Positions 1-5,838 of a DNA stretch of 6,423 bases are shown here, in pieces. The notes beneath the pieces were generated by a model that ran no database searches, was not told where the DNA came from, and was given only the letters and a program-made list of their open reading frames with translations. The stretch lies in the NCBI GenBank assembly GCA_030602665.1, contig JAUVZE010000064.1, positions 1-6,423 on the forward strand. Reading direction: 5' to 3'. The stretch is from Dehalococcoidia bacterium (GTDB lineage Bacteria > Chloroflexota > Dehalococcoidia > Dehalococcoidales > JAUVZE01). Numbering within the stretch: the stretch's first letter is position 1; every line of letters starts with the position of its first letter. The translations under genes were made by a program, and so were the position numbers.

Positions 1-422
1 GTATTACGCGGATTATCCACGCCGCGGCCAGTATAGACGAGTTTTCGCTCCTGGTCGAACACATAAAAATGCGGCGTCCTGAGTGCGCCGTACGCCTTCG
101 CTATATCCTGGCTTTTGTCCCGCGCATAGACCCACGGAAAATCATGCTCCTTCATTCGTTTCACCATATTGTCAAAATCATCTTCCGGATAGGTTTGTTC
201 GCTGTTGGAATTGATACCAATAAAGGCAACACCCTTATCCTTAAAACGAAGAGCCGTTGCGCGGGTGACTTCATCTGATCCAGTCACGAAAGGACAGTGG
301 TTACACGTAAAAAAAACTACTAGCACCTTGGCCGCCTCAAAGTCAGCCAAACTATAGGTTTTACCGTCAGTTGCCGGTAACTCAAAATCACAGGCCTTAT
401 CACCTATTTGCAATGTAAACAT
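1..422 (-). CDS. Thioredoxin-fold redoxin (AhpC/TSA-type), C-terminus cut by window edge
   Basis: Reading the minus strand from the ATG at 422-420 gives 140 residues open to the window edge. The start MFTLQIGDKACDFELP, then LADF and VLVVFF, matches the peroxiredoxin/thioredoxin-like fold (AhpC-TSA/redoxin). The active site is CNHC with Cys40 and Cys43, followed by PF; RTPHFY at 115-120 carries the cis-proline (Pro117), and GRGVDNPRN follows. This is the family of small thioredoxin-like proteins with a CNHCP motif, usually about 180-200 residues, so roughly a quarter is missing beyond base 1. It is probably a cytoplasmic thiol-disulfide or peroxide-reducing protein; the substrate is unknown. 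No signal peptide is visible. The start is supported by AGAAGGA (438-432), 9 bases upstream. A weak TAGAAT -10 lies at 492-487. The family is secure and the precise role is not. Confidence 0.88.
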   Translation of the reverse strand, partial: MFTLQIGDKACDFELPATDGKTYSLADFEAAKVLVVFFTCNHCPFVTGSDEVTRATALRFKDKGVAFIGINSNSEQTYPEDDFDNMVKRMKEHDFPWVYARDKSQDIAKAYGALRTPHFYVFDQERKLVYTGRGVDNPRN

Positions 423-626
423 TAACTATTTTCCTTCTATTTATTTTGTCAACGCCCGACTTCAGGCACCGTGATGTATTCGCCAAATTCTACCATTTTA
501 TCCTGTACGAAAGCAAGCCATCGTTATCCCCCCCAAGGCCTTGTCAATGCGAAAAAAGGAACCATTTTTTAAAAGATGCTATCTTAACTGGCTGGAGAAT
601 ACGGAGAAGGTTAAGGCTTGAAGTGC

Positions 627-632
627 TATAAT
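627..632 (+). promoter_or_regulatory. Candidate -10 box for the UDG-like gene
   Basis: A perfect TATAAT lies 22 bases upstream of the ATG at 655, with a GAGG ribosome site (646-649) in between. No convincing -35 hexamer sits 16-18 bases upstream, so this is a single-box prediction. Confidence 0.35.
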
Positions 633-654
633 TGGACTGCTAAATGAGGCAAAC

Positions 655-993
655 ATGATAAATGAAAGATTGGATAGCCTATACAAGGATTACTACGGCG
701 ATAGAATCAACGATATTATTCCTTGTGGGGTCGTTGATGAACAAGTCTACCTGAAAGTGTATCCAAAGATTGTCTTTTTATTAAGAGAATCACACGCTGG
801 CAAAGCAGGTTTTATGATTCCAAACGGCTTAAGGCTGAATGTTGAAAAAGGGCTTAAGAATGAGCGTCTTGAGAGAGGTTATATGGATACCTGGAGGCAG
901 GCAGGTGTTTGGGCTTATTCAATAATACATGGTTTTGACAGATACGAGACGCTAAAGAAAGATGTATATGTCGTTAAAGGTTTCTCCTTCTAG
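655..993 (+). pseudogene. Truncated uracil-DNA-glycosylase-like family protein (3' end lost)
   Basis: This frame encodes 112 residues from an ATG preceded by GAGG (646-649, 5-base spacing). The start has the look of an uncharacterised UDG-superfamily-like group: an N-terminal helix, then CGVVDEQVYLKVYPKIVFLLRESH (24-47) in two halves, where VVD plus a hydrophobic strand ending in LLRES is the typical core. Next comes a tryptophan-rich stretch, DTWRQAGVWAYSIIHG (78-93). As I remember them, full-length members run to about 200 residues, with a further strand and an asparagine-rich segment after the VVKG motif. Here the frame stops a few residues after VVKG (106-109), exactly where sequence belonging to an oppositely oriented Lrp-type gene begins. 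I therefore call it a 3'-truncated gene. Enzyme activity is unproven for the family and unlikely for this fragment. The family assignment comes from memory of motif patterns and is moderate. Confidence 0.55.
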
Positions 994-1068
994 TTGCTTA
1001 AGAGCAGTAACAACCTGCTTATTCCTACCCACTACTGTTTCAATTAGAACGAAAGCCTTTGCTACCAC
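952..1068 (-). pseudogene. Truncated Lrp/AsnC ligand-binding-domain protein
   Basis: From GTG 1068-1066 the minus strand reads VVAKAFVLIETVVGRNKQVV, then TALKQLEGE. This is the first strand and helix of the Lrp/AsnC effector-binding (RAM) domain as found in small stand-alone proteins of about 75-80 residues. An intact member would continue with a strand resembling VKSVDAVTGPYDVI. Instead the reading passes into the antisense of the UDG-like gene and ends in FNDIYIFL and a stop, for 38 codons in all, of which about 28-30 look genuine. The start is supported by AGGGGGTG (1082-1075), 6 bases upstream; another in-frame GTG at 1077 overlaps that site and is less likely. Stand-alone RAM proteins are thought to bind amino acids and oligomerise without DNA binding. 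This piece is too short to fold and is most likely dead. Confidence 0.62.
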
Positions 1069-1088
1069 TGAATTCACCCCCTTTGTCT

Positions 1089-1190
1089 GGGCCAGGGGGG
1101 CTGACCCCGATTGAGGTACGGCCGGGTTACACTACCGACATACCTTACGGGACGGGAGGATACCGACCAAGCCCCCCGAGCCCCCTGCCA
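1089..1190 (-). other. GC-rich leader with alternative long-range pairings
   Basis: The bases upstream of the Lrp-type fragment are unusually rich in G and C runs. GGGGGGCT (1095-1102) is perfectly complementary to AGCCCCCC (1170-1177). CAGGGGG (1093-1099) is also complementary to CCCCCTG (1181-1187), so the same strand can choose between two partners. GGGG and CCCC around CTGA (1097-1108) can form a local hairpin as well. A TATAAT on the minus strand (1195-1190) could start a transcript through this region, though the TTGACC upstream of it is only 13 bases away. I matched it to no known riboswitch, SRP RNA or 6S RNA. A structured 5' leader is possible; a function is not shown. Confidence 0.3.
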
Positions 1191-1242
1191 TTATAGCTAT
1201 TAACCTTTGGTCAACCCCTATTTCAATAGCGCTAAGTGCCAC

Positions 1243-1479
1243 CTAGCCCTTGTTGCTCTTAAGAAACTCAGCGAACCGAGCCAGCACCCTAAGCTGTGGC
1301 TTACTCAGCTCAGGATAGACAGTTCCCAGTTGACCTATGCTTTCTTCAACAGCGACAATTGCTTCATAGTCGCATCTATCATTCTGCCAGAACGAACAGT
1401 CTTTGCATTGGAACGAAAGGTAGCAGGCTTTGAATCCCATAATACAGTCTGGCACCGACACTTCCTTACCCTCAGTCAT
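1243..1479 (-). CDS. Small cysteine-rich protein of unknown function (78 aa)
   Basis: I do not recognise this family. The ATG at 1479 is preceded by GGAAGG about 9 bases upstream, and the frame lies on the same strand as its neighbours, 82 bases after the transporter stop. The N-terminal half has five cysteines (12, 19, 25, 28, 36) spaced C-x6-C-x5-C-x2-C-x7-C, within CYLSFQCKDCSFWQNDRCDYE split around residues 19-39. That is the density expected of a zinc- or iron-sulfur-binding knuckle. The C-terminal half (about 40-78) is a charged helical segment with LRVLARFAEFLK and no membrane segment. The non-random cysteine pattern, ribosome site and orientation argue for a real gene; the opposite-strand frame over the same bases has no such support. 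It may be the last gene of the transporter operon or separately transcribed: TACAAT lies about 30 bases upstream of the start. Confidence 0.6.
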   Translation of the reverse strand: MTEGKEVSVPDCIMGFKACYLSFQCKDCSFWQNDRCDYEAIVAVEESIGQLGTVYPELSKPQLRVLARFAEFLKSNKG

Positions 1480-1561
1480 AATTCACTGCCTTCCCTAAAT
1501 TATTGTATGCCAAAATTGCCCTACTACCTCCGCTTTTTCCACCAGGCTTTTATAAAAACCC

Positions 1562-2863
1562 CTACCACTTTTCTTGGGCTAATCTAGCGGTGAGCCAGGT
1601 TCGGAGTGGTTCATCCAATGTCCCAAGCTTGGACTCTATCCACCGAATGTCCCCGCTTGAGAGGGCTGCCTTTTCCTCAGAAGTTAGGTTGTAACCCTCA
1701 AGCGCCTGGGCAGGGTCTTCAGCAAGCTTAGCCAGAAAATTACTATCATCCCTAGCTTTAGCAAGCACGGCTAATAAGGCCTTGCCACCCCTGTCGAGGG
1801 CAGCAGGCTCTTCCAGTTTGACGCGAATTAGCTCTGTTATCTGGGCACGAATTGGTTCTGCTAGCTGACCAGGAACTAACTCTACCAGCTTGGTGTAGAC
1901 AAAGTTAGGGATAACTCTTCTCATCCAGGGTCTGGCGGTAACTAGTTCTGCTGTCCGTTCATGGCTCAAGTAAGCTAGCCAGTAGACAGCACCGACCAAG
2001 ATGCTACCACCGATGATGTTGCCAATGGTTACTGGAATTAAGTTATCAACAAACCCAAGCCAGGTAAGGTTAACCACATTATCAGCCGTTACTCCAGCAG
2101 CTGTCAGAACAGCCGGCTGGCTGGCAAGTAACATCCCCATCGGGATGAAATACATATTGGCGATACTGTGTTCAAAGCCAGCAGCAACAAAAGCGGTGAT
2201 AGGGAACAGGACGGAAAGTATTTTGCCGGTAACGGTGCGGGCGCTGAAGCATAGCCAGATAGCCAGACAAACCAGAGCGTTACATAGGATGCCTCGTGCC
2301 AGAGCTGAACCGAAGCTAAGGTTTACCTTGGCATTGGCAATAAGCAGAGCGTTAGCCCCTACTCCGTAGTCGTTCAAAATCCACTGGTAGGTGTAGAACA
2401 TTAATCCTGCCAGACTTAAACCCCCCAGCAGATTGGCGAAATAAACGAGGCCCCAGTTTCGAAGTAGCTGGACGAGGCTGGTCCGGCCGCTCATCCAGCT
2501 CATGATAATCAGACAATTGCCAGTAAAAAGCTCAGCCCCAGCCACGACCACAAGAATCAGTCCTAGGCAGAAGGCCGCTCCCCCTAAAAGCTTAGTGAGC
2601 CCAAAACCAAGGCCTGTGTCAGTGGTAACCAGGGTACAAAACATTGCCCCCAGGCCAATGAAAACCCCAGCCAAAATGCCGAGAAGTACGATGCTCAGGG
2701 TATCACGTGTTCCCTTGGTTACCCCCACTGCTTCTACCTGGTGGGCTACTTCAGGAGGTGGATAAGCCTCAGTAGGAGTTGCTTTACCTATTCTATCAGC
2801 TACAGCTTCCAGCCGAGTTGTATAGGTTGCTGGTCTAGTCGCCTTTTGCTTATCGTTTGCCAT
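1562..2863 (-). CDS. Formate/nitrite transporter family channel with C-terminal NHLP/Os1348-like domain
   Basis: This 433-residue protein is a FocA/NirC-type (FNT) inner-membrane channel, a family that moves small monovalent anions such as formate, nitrite or hydrosulfide as pentamers. Residues 1-55 are a polar cytoplasmic leader. Membrane segments lie at about 57-79, 92-120 (broken by AELFTGN, 110-116), 137-160, 185-207, 213-245 (broken at GFEHSIANMYF, 229-239) and 272-298. His232 matches the conserved pore histidine, Thr114 the omega-loop threonine, and GNIIGG (281-286) is also family-typical. Ordinary FNT proteins are about 260-290 residues. Here a helical linker (300-360) leads into an extra domain (362-433) containing DPAQALEGYNLTSEEKAAL and SGDIRWIESKLG, like NHLP/Os1348/LigA-type domains. 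That tail is closely related to the whole small protein encoded just upstream. The ribosome site is weak (GGGATAAG). Substrate is not predictable from sequence. Confidence 0.93.
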   Translation of the reverse strand: MANDKQKATRPATYTTRLEAVADRIGKATPTEAYPPPEVAHQVEAVGVTKGTRDTLSIVLLGILAGVFIGLGAMFCTLVTTDTGLGFGLTKLLGGAAFCLGLILVVVAGAELFTGNCLIIMSWMSGRTSLVQLLRNWGLVYFANLLGGLSLAGLMFYTYQWILNDYGVGANALLIANAKVNLSFGSALARGILCNALVCLAIWLCFSARTVTGKILSVLFPITAFVAAGFEHSIANMYFIPMGMLLASQPAVLTAAGVTADNVVNLTWLGFVDNLIPVTIGNIIGGSILVGAVYWLAYLSHERTAELVTARPWMRRVIPNFVYTKLVELVPGQLAEPIRAQITELIRVKLEEPAALDRGGKALLAVLAKARDDSNFLAKLAEDPAQALEGYNLTSEEKAALSSGDIRWIESKLGTLDEPLRTWLTARLAQEKW

Positions 2864-2908
2864 TTCGCTTATCCCAAAGCAAGAGTCAATCTATAGAAAT
2901 AGCTAAGC

Positions 2909-3202
2909 TCACCACTTCTCTTGGCTTAGTCGGCACCATAGCCAAGTTGCATGTCGCTCGTCTAGCCTACCCAGCCAACCCTCTATTTTCTTTATGTCAC
3001 CGCTTATCAGCGCCGCCAGCTCCTCCTGGGTCAGGGTGTAATACTCGCTGAGTGCTTCACTGGGGTTATCAGCAAGTCGAGCTAAGAACTGACTATCGTC
3101 GGCAGCTCTAGCTAGTACTGCTAGGATTCTTACTTTCCGCTTCAGCCTTTCCTCATCAGTGATAGTGATAGGCTCTCTCTTTTTCGTCCTCGACCGCACC
3201 AT
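2909..3202 (-). CDS. Small NHLP/Os1348-like protein, soluble paralogue of the channel tail
   Basis: This is a 97-residue soluble protein if it starts at ATG 3202, which has AGGGGG 6 bases upstream. An ATG at 3223 would add seven residues but lacks a ribosome site. A basic N-terminus (RSRTKKREP) is followed by ILAVLARAADDSQFLARLAD, then TLTQEELAALISGDIKKIEG, and the end RLSQEKW. By hand, about 45 of 71 residues are identical to the C-terminal tail of the FNT channel encoded 45 bases downstream on the same strand. The pattern (D..FLARL..P..AL..Y.LT.EE.AAL.SGD) resembles the NHLP/Os1348 group, some of which act as leaders of modified peptides. No GG cleavage site or Ser/Thr/Cys-rich core follows, so a peptide-precursor role is not supported here. 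It is more likely a partner or regulator of the channel, which is inference. Confidence 0.75.
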   Translation of the reverse strand: MVRSRTKKREPITITDEERLKRKVRILAVLARAADDSQFLARLADNPSEALSEYYTLTQEELAALISGDIKKIEGWLGRLDERHATWLWCRLSQEKW

Positions 3203-3259
3203 TGCCAACCCCCTGTTTATCATTTCACTTGCGGTAATGCTCCCCCCTCATAGTTTTCT

Positions 3260-3335
3260 TGGTAGCGGGGGTTGGATTTGAACCAACGACCTTTGGGTTA
3301 TGAGCCCAACGAGCTGACCACTGCTCCACCCCGCG
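3260..3335 (-). tRNA. Initiator tRNA-Met (CAT), CCA encoded
   Basis: The minus strand folds into a full cloverleaf. The acceptor arms are CGCGGGG (3335-3329) and CCCCGCT (3270-3264), the D stem is GAGC/GCTC with an 8-base loop, the anticodon stem is TTGGG/CCCAA around CTCATAA, and the T stem is GTTGG/CCAAC. CCA is encoded at 3262-3260. The anticodon CAT is at 3302-3300. Initiator hallmarks are visible: three GC pairs next to the anticodon loop (GGG/CCC), A11:T24 in the D stem, and an unpaired first acceptor position. That position is C1 opposite T72 rather than the usual C1:A72. The discriminator base is A. It lies about 57 bases ahead of the small NHLP-like gene on the same strand, and no terminator is visible between them, so readthrough is possible. 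Confidence 0.95.
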
Positions 3336-3340
3336 CTGCA

Positions 3341-3369
3341 TTTATAGAGTACTGCCTGGCAGGTGACCA
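3341..3369 (-). promoter_or_regulatory. Candidate promoter of the initiator tRNA
   Basis: TGGTCA (3369-3364, 4 of 6 consensus bases) and TATAAA (3346-3341) are 17 bases apart on the minus strand. The spacer contains a perfect inverted repeat CTGCC-T-GGCAG (3352-3362). Transcription would begin very close to the tRNA 5' end, leaving almost no leader for RNase P, which lowers confidence. Confidence 0.35.
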
Positions 3370-3447
3370 TACACCGACCCAATGTCCAATTTTTATATGC
3401 CCTAAAGTTCTATATCTGCTTGAGGTTATCCCCTCGATGGTTTAGAA

Positions 3448-3476
3448 TTGAATTAGTAACCAATGCGCTTGATAAT
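3448..3476 (+). promoter_or_regulatory. Candidate promoter of the two-component operon
   Basis: TTGAAT (3448-3453) and GATAAT (3471-3476) are 17 bases apart, matching consensus at 4 and 5 of 6 positions. The predicted start point (about 3483) would fall inside the ribosome site AAGGAAGGA (3477-3485), giving a very short leader. Either the true promoter is further upstream or the message is nearly leaderless. Confidence 0.3.
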
Positions 3477-3494
3477 AAGGAAGGACATATTACG

Positions 3495-4172
3495 GTGAAG
3501 ATAAGGATTCTAATTGCCGATGACCATGCAGTGCTAAGGGAAGGCATGCACAACCTGCTTGCGCGGGAGAAGGATTTTGAAGTCGTCGGTGAGGCTGGTG
3601 ATGGTGAAGAAGCGGTTAGGTTAGGCAGTGAGCTGAAGCCCGATATAGTCATAATGGATATTGTTATGCCCAAGCTTAGCGGCATTGAGGCTACCAAATT
3701 AATTAAACAGGCAAGCCCGTCTACCGCAGTATTGATATTGACTGCGTATAACGACATCCGCTATATCATTGGACTTCTGGAGGCTGGAGCTTGCGGCTAC
3801 CTGCTGAAGAGTGCCCGTAGCAATGAGATTGCGGGGGCTATCCGTGCTGTGCGTTCCGGCGAGTCTGTGCTCGATGCGGCGGTAACCCGTAAGCTTTTGC
3901 AGCGTCTAGTAGGTCAACCCAGAGAGACTGGTGAGGGTCAGACCAGTGGACAGCTCACCCCCAGGGAGATTGAAGTTCTGAGGTTAGCGGCTAAAGGAAT
4001 GAGAAACAAGGATATTGCTGCTGAACTCTTCCTCGGCCTGCGCACAGTGAAAGCTCACTTTACCAATATCTTTAACAAAATGGGTTGTGGTTGCCGCACC
4101 GACGCCATAATCAAGGGGTTGAGGGAGGGCTATATTATCCTTGATGATGTATCCAGAGGAGAGAGTGATTGA
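3495..4172 (+). CDS. NarL/LuxR-family response regulator
   Basis: I chose GTG 3495 because AAGGAAGGA lies 9 bases upstream and the protein then begins directly with the receiver fold (MKIRILIADDHAVLREGM); the open frame extends further upstream without homology. The product is 225 residues. The receiver domain (1-120) has acidic Asp9 and Asp10, phosphoacceptor Asp55 in IVIMDIVMP, Thr83 and Lys105, all present. After a linker (135-150) comes a LuxR-type helix-turn-helix (152-217) with LTPREIEVLRLAAKG and NKDIAAELF, then TVKAHFTNIFNKMG. It is a cytoplasmic DNA-binding regulator, expected to be phosphorylated by the kinase encoded next. Its stop codon TGA overlaps the ATG of that kinase by one base, so translation is probably coupled. 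Target genes cannot be read from the sequence; the divergent tRNA/FNT cluster is a neighbour, not a proven target. Confidence 0.95.
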   Translation: MKIRILIADDHAVLREGMHNLLAREKDFEVVGEAGDGEEAVRLGSELKPDIVIMDIVMPKLSGIEATKLIKQASPSTAVLILTAYNDIRYIIGLLEAGACGYLLKSARSNEIAGAIRAVRSGESVLDAAVTRKLLQRLVGQPRETGEGQTSGQLTPREIEVLRLAAKGMRNKDIAAELFLGLRTVKAHFTNIFNKMGCGCRTDAIIKGLREGYIILDDVSRGESD

Positions 4173-5626
4173 TGGAAACAAAAATTGAGCTAACTGAGAA
4201 AGACTACCGATACCTGTTCGAGAACGCCAGCGACGCCATGTGGGTTCAGGATATGGAGGGTAATTTCTTGGACGGAAACAGAGCATTAGAGAAGCTTAGC
4301 GGGTATACCCTGGAGGAATTGGCTGGCAAGAATATTACTCAGTTCCTTAGTGATGAGTTTTTGGCTTTGGCAAAAGAAGTCCAGCGCAGGTTGCTCATGG
4401 GGGAAGAATTCGAGCAGCCCTATGAGCAGCGATTCCTCGTGAAGGGTGGAAGAACGCGGATAGTAAAGATGGCTACTAACCCCATCATCATCAATGGAAA
4501 GGTAAAGGGGTTTCAACATGTCGCCAGGGATGTTACTGAAGAGAAGAGCGTGGAGAAGATGCTCTCAAAGATTACCGATGGTTCTCCTATTCCATCATTT
4601 GTCATCAATAAACAGCACAAAGTCACCCACTGGAATACAGCCATTGAATCCCTTTCCGGCATAAGCGGGCAGGAAATAGTCGGGACAGATGAACAATGGC
4701 GGGCATTTTATACCGAGAAGAGACCGACTATGGCTGATTTAATTGCGGATGCAGCGTCCGCAGACAAAATTGAAGCATACTATCAGGGTAACTATAAAAA
4801 ATCCCGCCTAATTGATGGCGCTTATGAAGCCGAAGATTTCTTTCCTGCTCTCGGCGAGTACGGAAAATGGCTTCATTTTACTGCAAGTCCAATCAAAAAT
4901 AAAGGCGGGGAAATAGAAGGTGCCATAGAGACCTTACAGGATATAACCGAAGAAAAGCAGTTGCAGGAAAACATGCGCTTTTATGTCCAACAAGTCACCA
5001 GAGCCCAGGAAGATGAGAGAAAGCGCATTGCTCGAGAGTTGCATGACGACGTGTCTCCACCCCTGCTCCTCCTCATCCAACGCTTGGACACAATCACCTT
5101 GGGCACCCAACCGAAATTATCTCATTCGCTCAAGGAGAGTCTGGAGGGCTTACGGAGCCAGGCCATTGAAGCATTAGAAACTTTGCGGCGCTGTGCCCAA
5201 GACTTAAGGCCCCGTATATTAGATGACATAGGCTTGGTAGCTGCCCTCGAGTGGATTGCAGAGGATATGGTAAAAAGCCAGGGAATTGATGCCCACGTTG
5301 AGGTCACGGGTGTGGAGCAGACCTTGCCTGTGGAGACACAACTACTGCTATTCCGAATTGCCCAAGAGGCGTTAAACAATATCAGAAGGCACGCTGAAGC
5401 ATCTAGAGCCATGGTCAAACTGGAGTTCGGGGATAACAGCATTAAGTTGACCGTGAGCGATAACGGTAAGGGTTTTAAGCTGCCAGAAAGGATGGGAGAC
5501 TTAGCTAGCATTGGCAAGCTCGGTCTAGCCGGAATGCAGGAGAGAGCACGATTGCTGGGTGGTAGCTTGAAGGTAGAATCTGAGCCGGGCAAAGGCACAA
5601 CGGTAGCAGTTGAAGCACCTGTCTAA
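4172..5626 (+). CDS. Soluble PAS-PAS sensor histidine kinase (HisKA_3 class)
   Basis: This 484-residue kinase has GAGGAGA (4156-4162) 9 bases before its ATG. There is no membrane segment or signal peptide, so it senses something inside the cell. PAS 1 spans about 11-122 (YRYLFENASDAMWVQD to ARDVTEEK). PAS 2 spans about 132-262 and contains the insert WRAFYTEKRPTMADLI (176-191) seen in some PAS sensors. A dimerisation helix follows with the H box ERKRIARELHDDVSPP, where His291 is the phosphoacceptor. The ATPase domain has an N box (AQEALNNIRRHAEAS, Asn402 and Asn403), a G1 box SDNGKGF (429-435) and a G2 box GLAGMQERARLLGG (451-464). The usual Gln five residues after the His (HDxxxQ), needed for phosphatase activity in relatives such as NarX and DesK, is Pro296 here. 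No haem or flavin ligand motif is obvious in the PAS domains. The partner is the regulator encoded immediately upstream. Confidence 0.95.
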   Translation: METKIELTEKDYRYLFENASDAMWVQDMEGNFLDGNRALEKLSGYTLEELAGKNITQFLSDEFLALAKEVQRRLLMGEEFEQPYEQRFLVKGGRTRIVKMATNPIIINGKVKGFQHVARDVTEEKSVEKMLSKITDGSPIPSFVINKQHKVTHWNTAIESLSGISGQEIVGTDEQWRAFYTEKRPTMADLIADAASADKIEAYYQGNYKKSRLIDGAYEAEDFFPALGEYGKWLHFTASPIKNKGGEIEGAIETLQDITEEKQLQENMRFYVQQVTRAQEDERKRIARELHDDVSPPLLLLIQRLDTITLGTQPKLSHSLKESLEGLRSQAIEALETLRRCAQDLRPRILDDIGLVAALEWIAEDMVKSQGIDAHVEVTGVEQTLPVETQLLLFRIAQEALNNIRRHAEASRAMVKLEFGDNSIKLTVSDNGKGFKLPERMGDLASIGKLGLAGMQERARLLGGSLKVESEPGKGTTVAVEAPV

Positions 5627-5636
5627 AACCAACAAT

Positions 5637-5662
5637 TTCCCCTTCCACCTTATCAAGGGGAA
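5637..5662 (+). repeat. Perfect stem-loop just after the kinase gene
   Basis: TTCCCCTT (5637-5644) and AAGGGGAA (5655-5662) are exact complements around a 10-base loop, starting 10 bases after the kinase stop. No T run follows on either strand, so it is a poor intrinsic terminator; it may protect the 3' end of the message or do nothing. Confidence 0.45.
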
Positions 5663-5683
5663 GGTATAAAACCATTAAACACC

Positions 5684-5735
5684 CCCTCCAAACGCCCAAT
5701 TTTAGTTCTAGGGCGTCTCTGCTTATCAAGGAGGG
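5684..5735. repeat. Nested inverted repeats
   Basis: Outer arms CCCTCC (5684-5689) and GGAGGG (5730-5735) enclose inner arms ACGCCC (5692-5697) and GGGCGT (5711-5716). The 3' outer arm is shared with the next downstream stem. CTTATCAAGG occurs in the 3' half of this structure (5722-5731) and of the preceding stem-loop (5649-5658). Confidence 0.4.
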
Positions 5736-5771
5736 CTCCCGGTGAAGATGCCAGCTTGGAGTCCCTCTTTT
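5731..5771 (+). terminator. Possible intrinsic terminator of the two-component operon
   Basis: GAGGGCTCC (5731-5739) pairs with GGAGTCCCTC (5758-5767) with one bulged T, and TTTT follows at 5768-5771. The loop is long (18 bases) and the T run short, so termination would be weak. Its left arm competes with the CCCTCC at 5684-5689. Confidence 0.35.
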
Positions 5772-5838
5772 CGTGCCTGACTCAACAAAACAAGCTTCTG
5801 TGCATTTCGCAAAGCTTGACTTGTCAGCAACGGATGGG

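Noticed and set aside
552..570. A-run/T-run symmetric element as a two-way terminator
   Set aside because: The stem would be AAAAAAGG with CC-A-TTTTTT, with a bulge and a 2-base loop, which cannot form a stable hairpin.
446..631. Plus-strand open frame of 61 codons before the UDG-like gene
   Set aside because: No ribosome site; composition looks random; it spans a promoter-like region.
1089..1190. SRP RNA or 6S RNA gene
   Set aside because: The closing stem is suggestive, but the conserved SRP loop (GGAAGGAAGCAGCC-like) is absent and no 6S-type central bubble is evident.
1190..1215. TTGACC/TATAAT as a complete promoter on the minus strand
   Set aside because: The boxes are only 13 bases apart, too short for sigma-70; only the -10 box is kept as weak evidence.
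1207..1587. Plus-strand open frame of 126 codons
   Set aside because: It overlaps the cysteine-rich minus-strand gene, which has a ribosome site and the same orientation as its neighbours. The plus-strand product has no recognisable domain.
3363..3494. N-terminal extension of the response regulator
   Set aside because: The open frame extends upstream, but those residues resemble nothing. The receiver domain starts at the GTG at 3495, which has a strong ribosome site.
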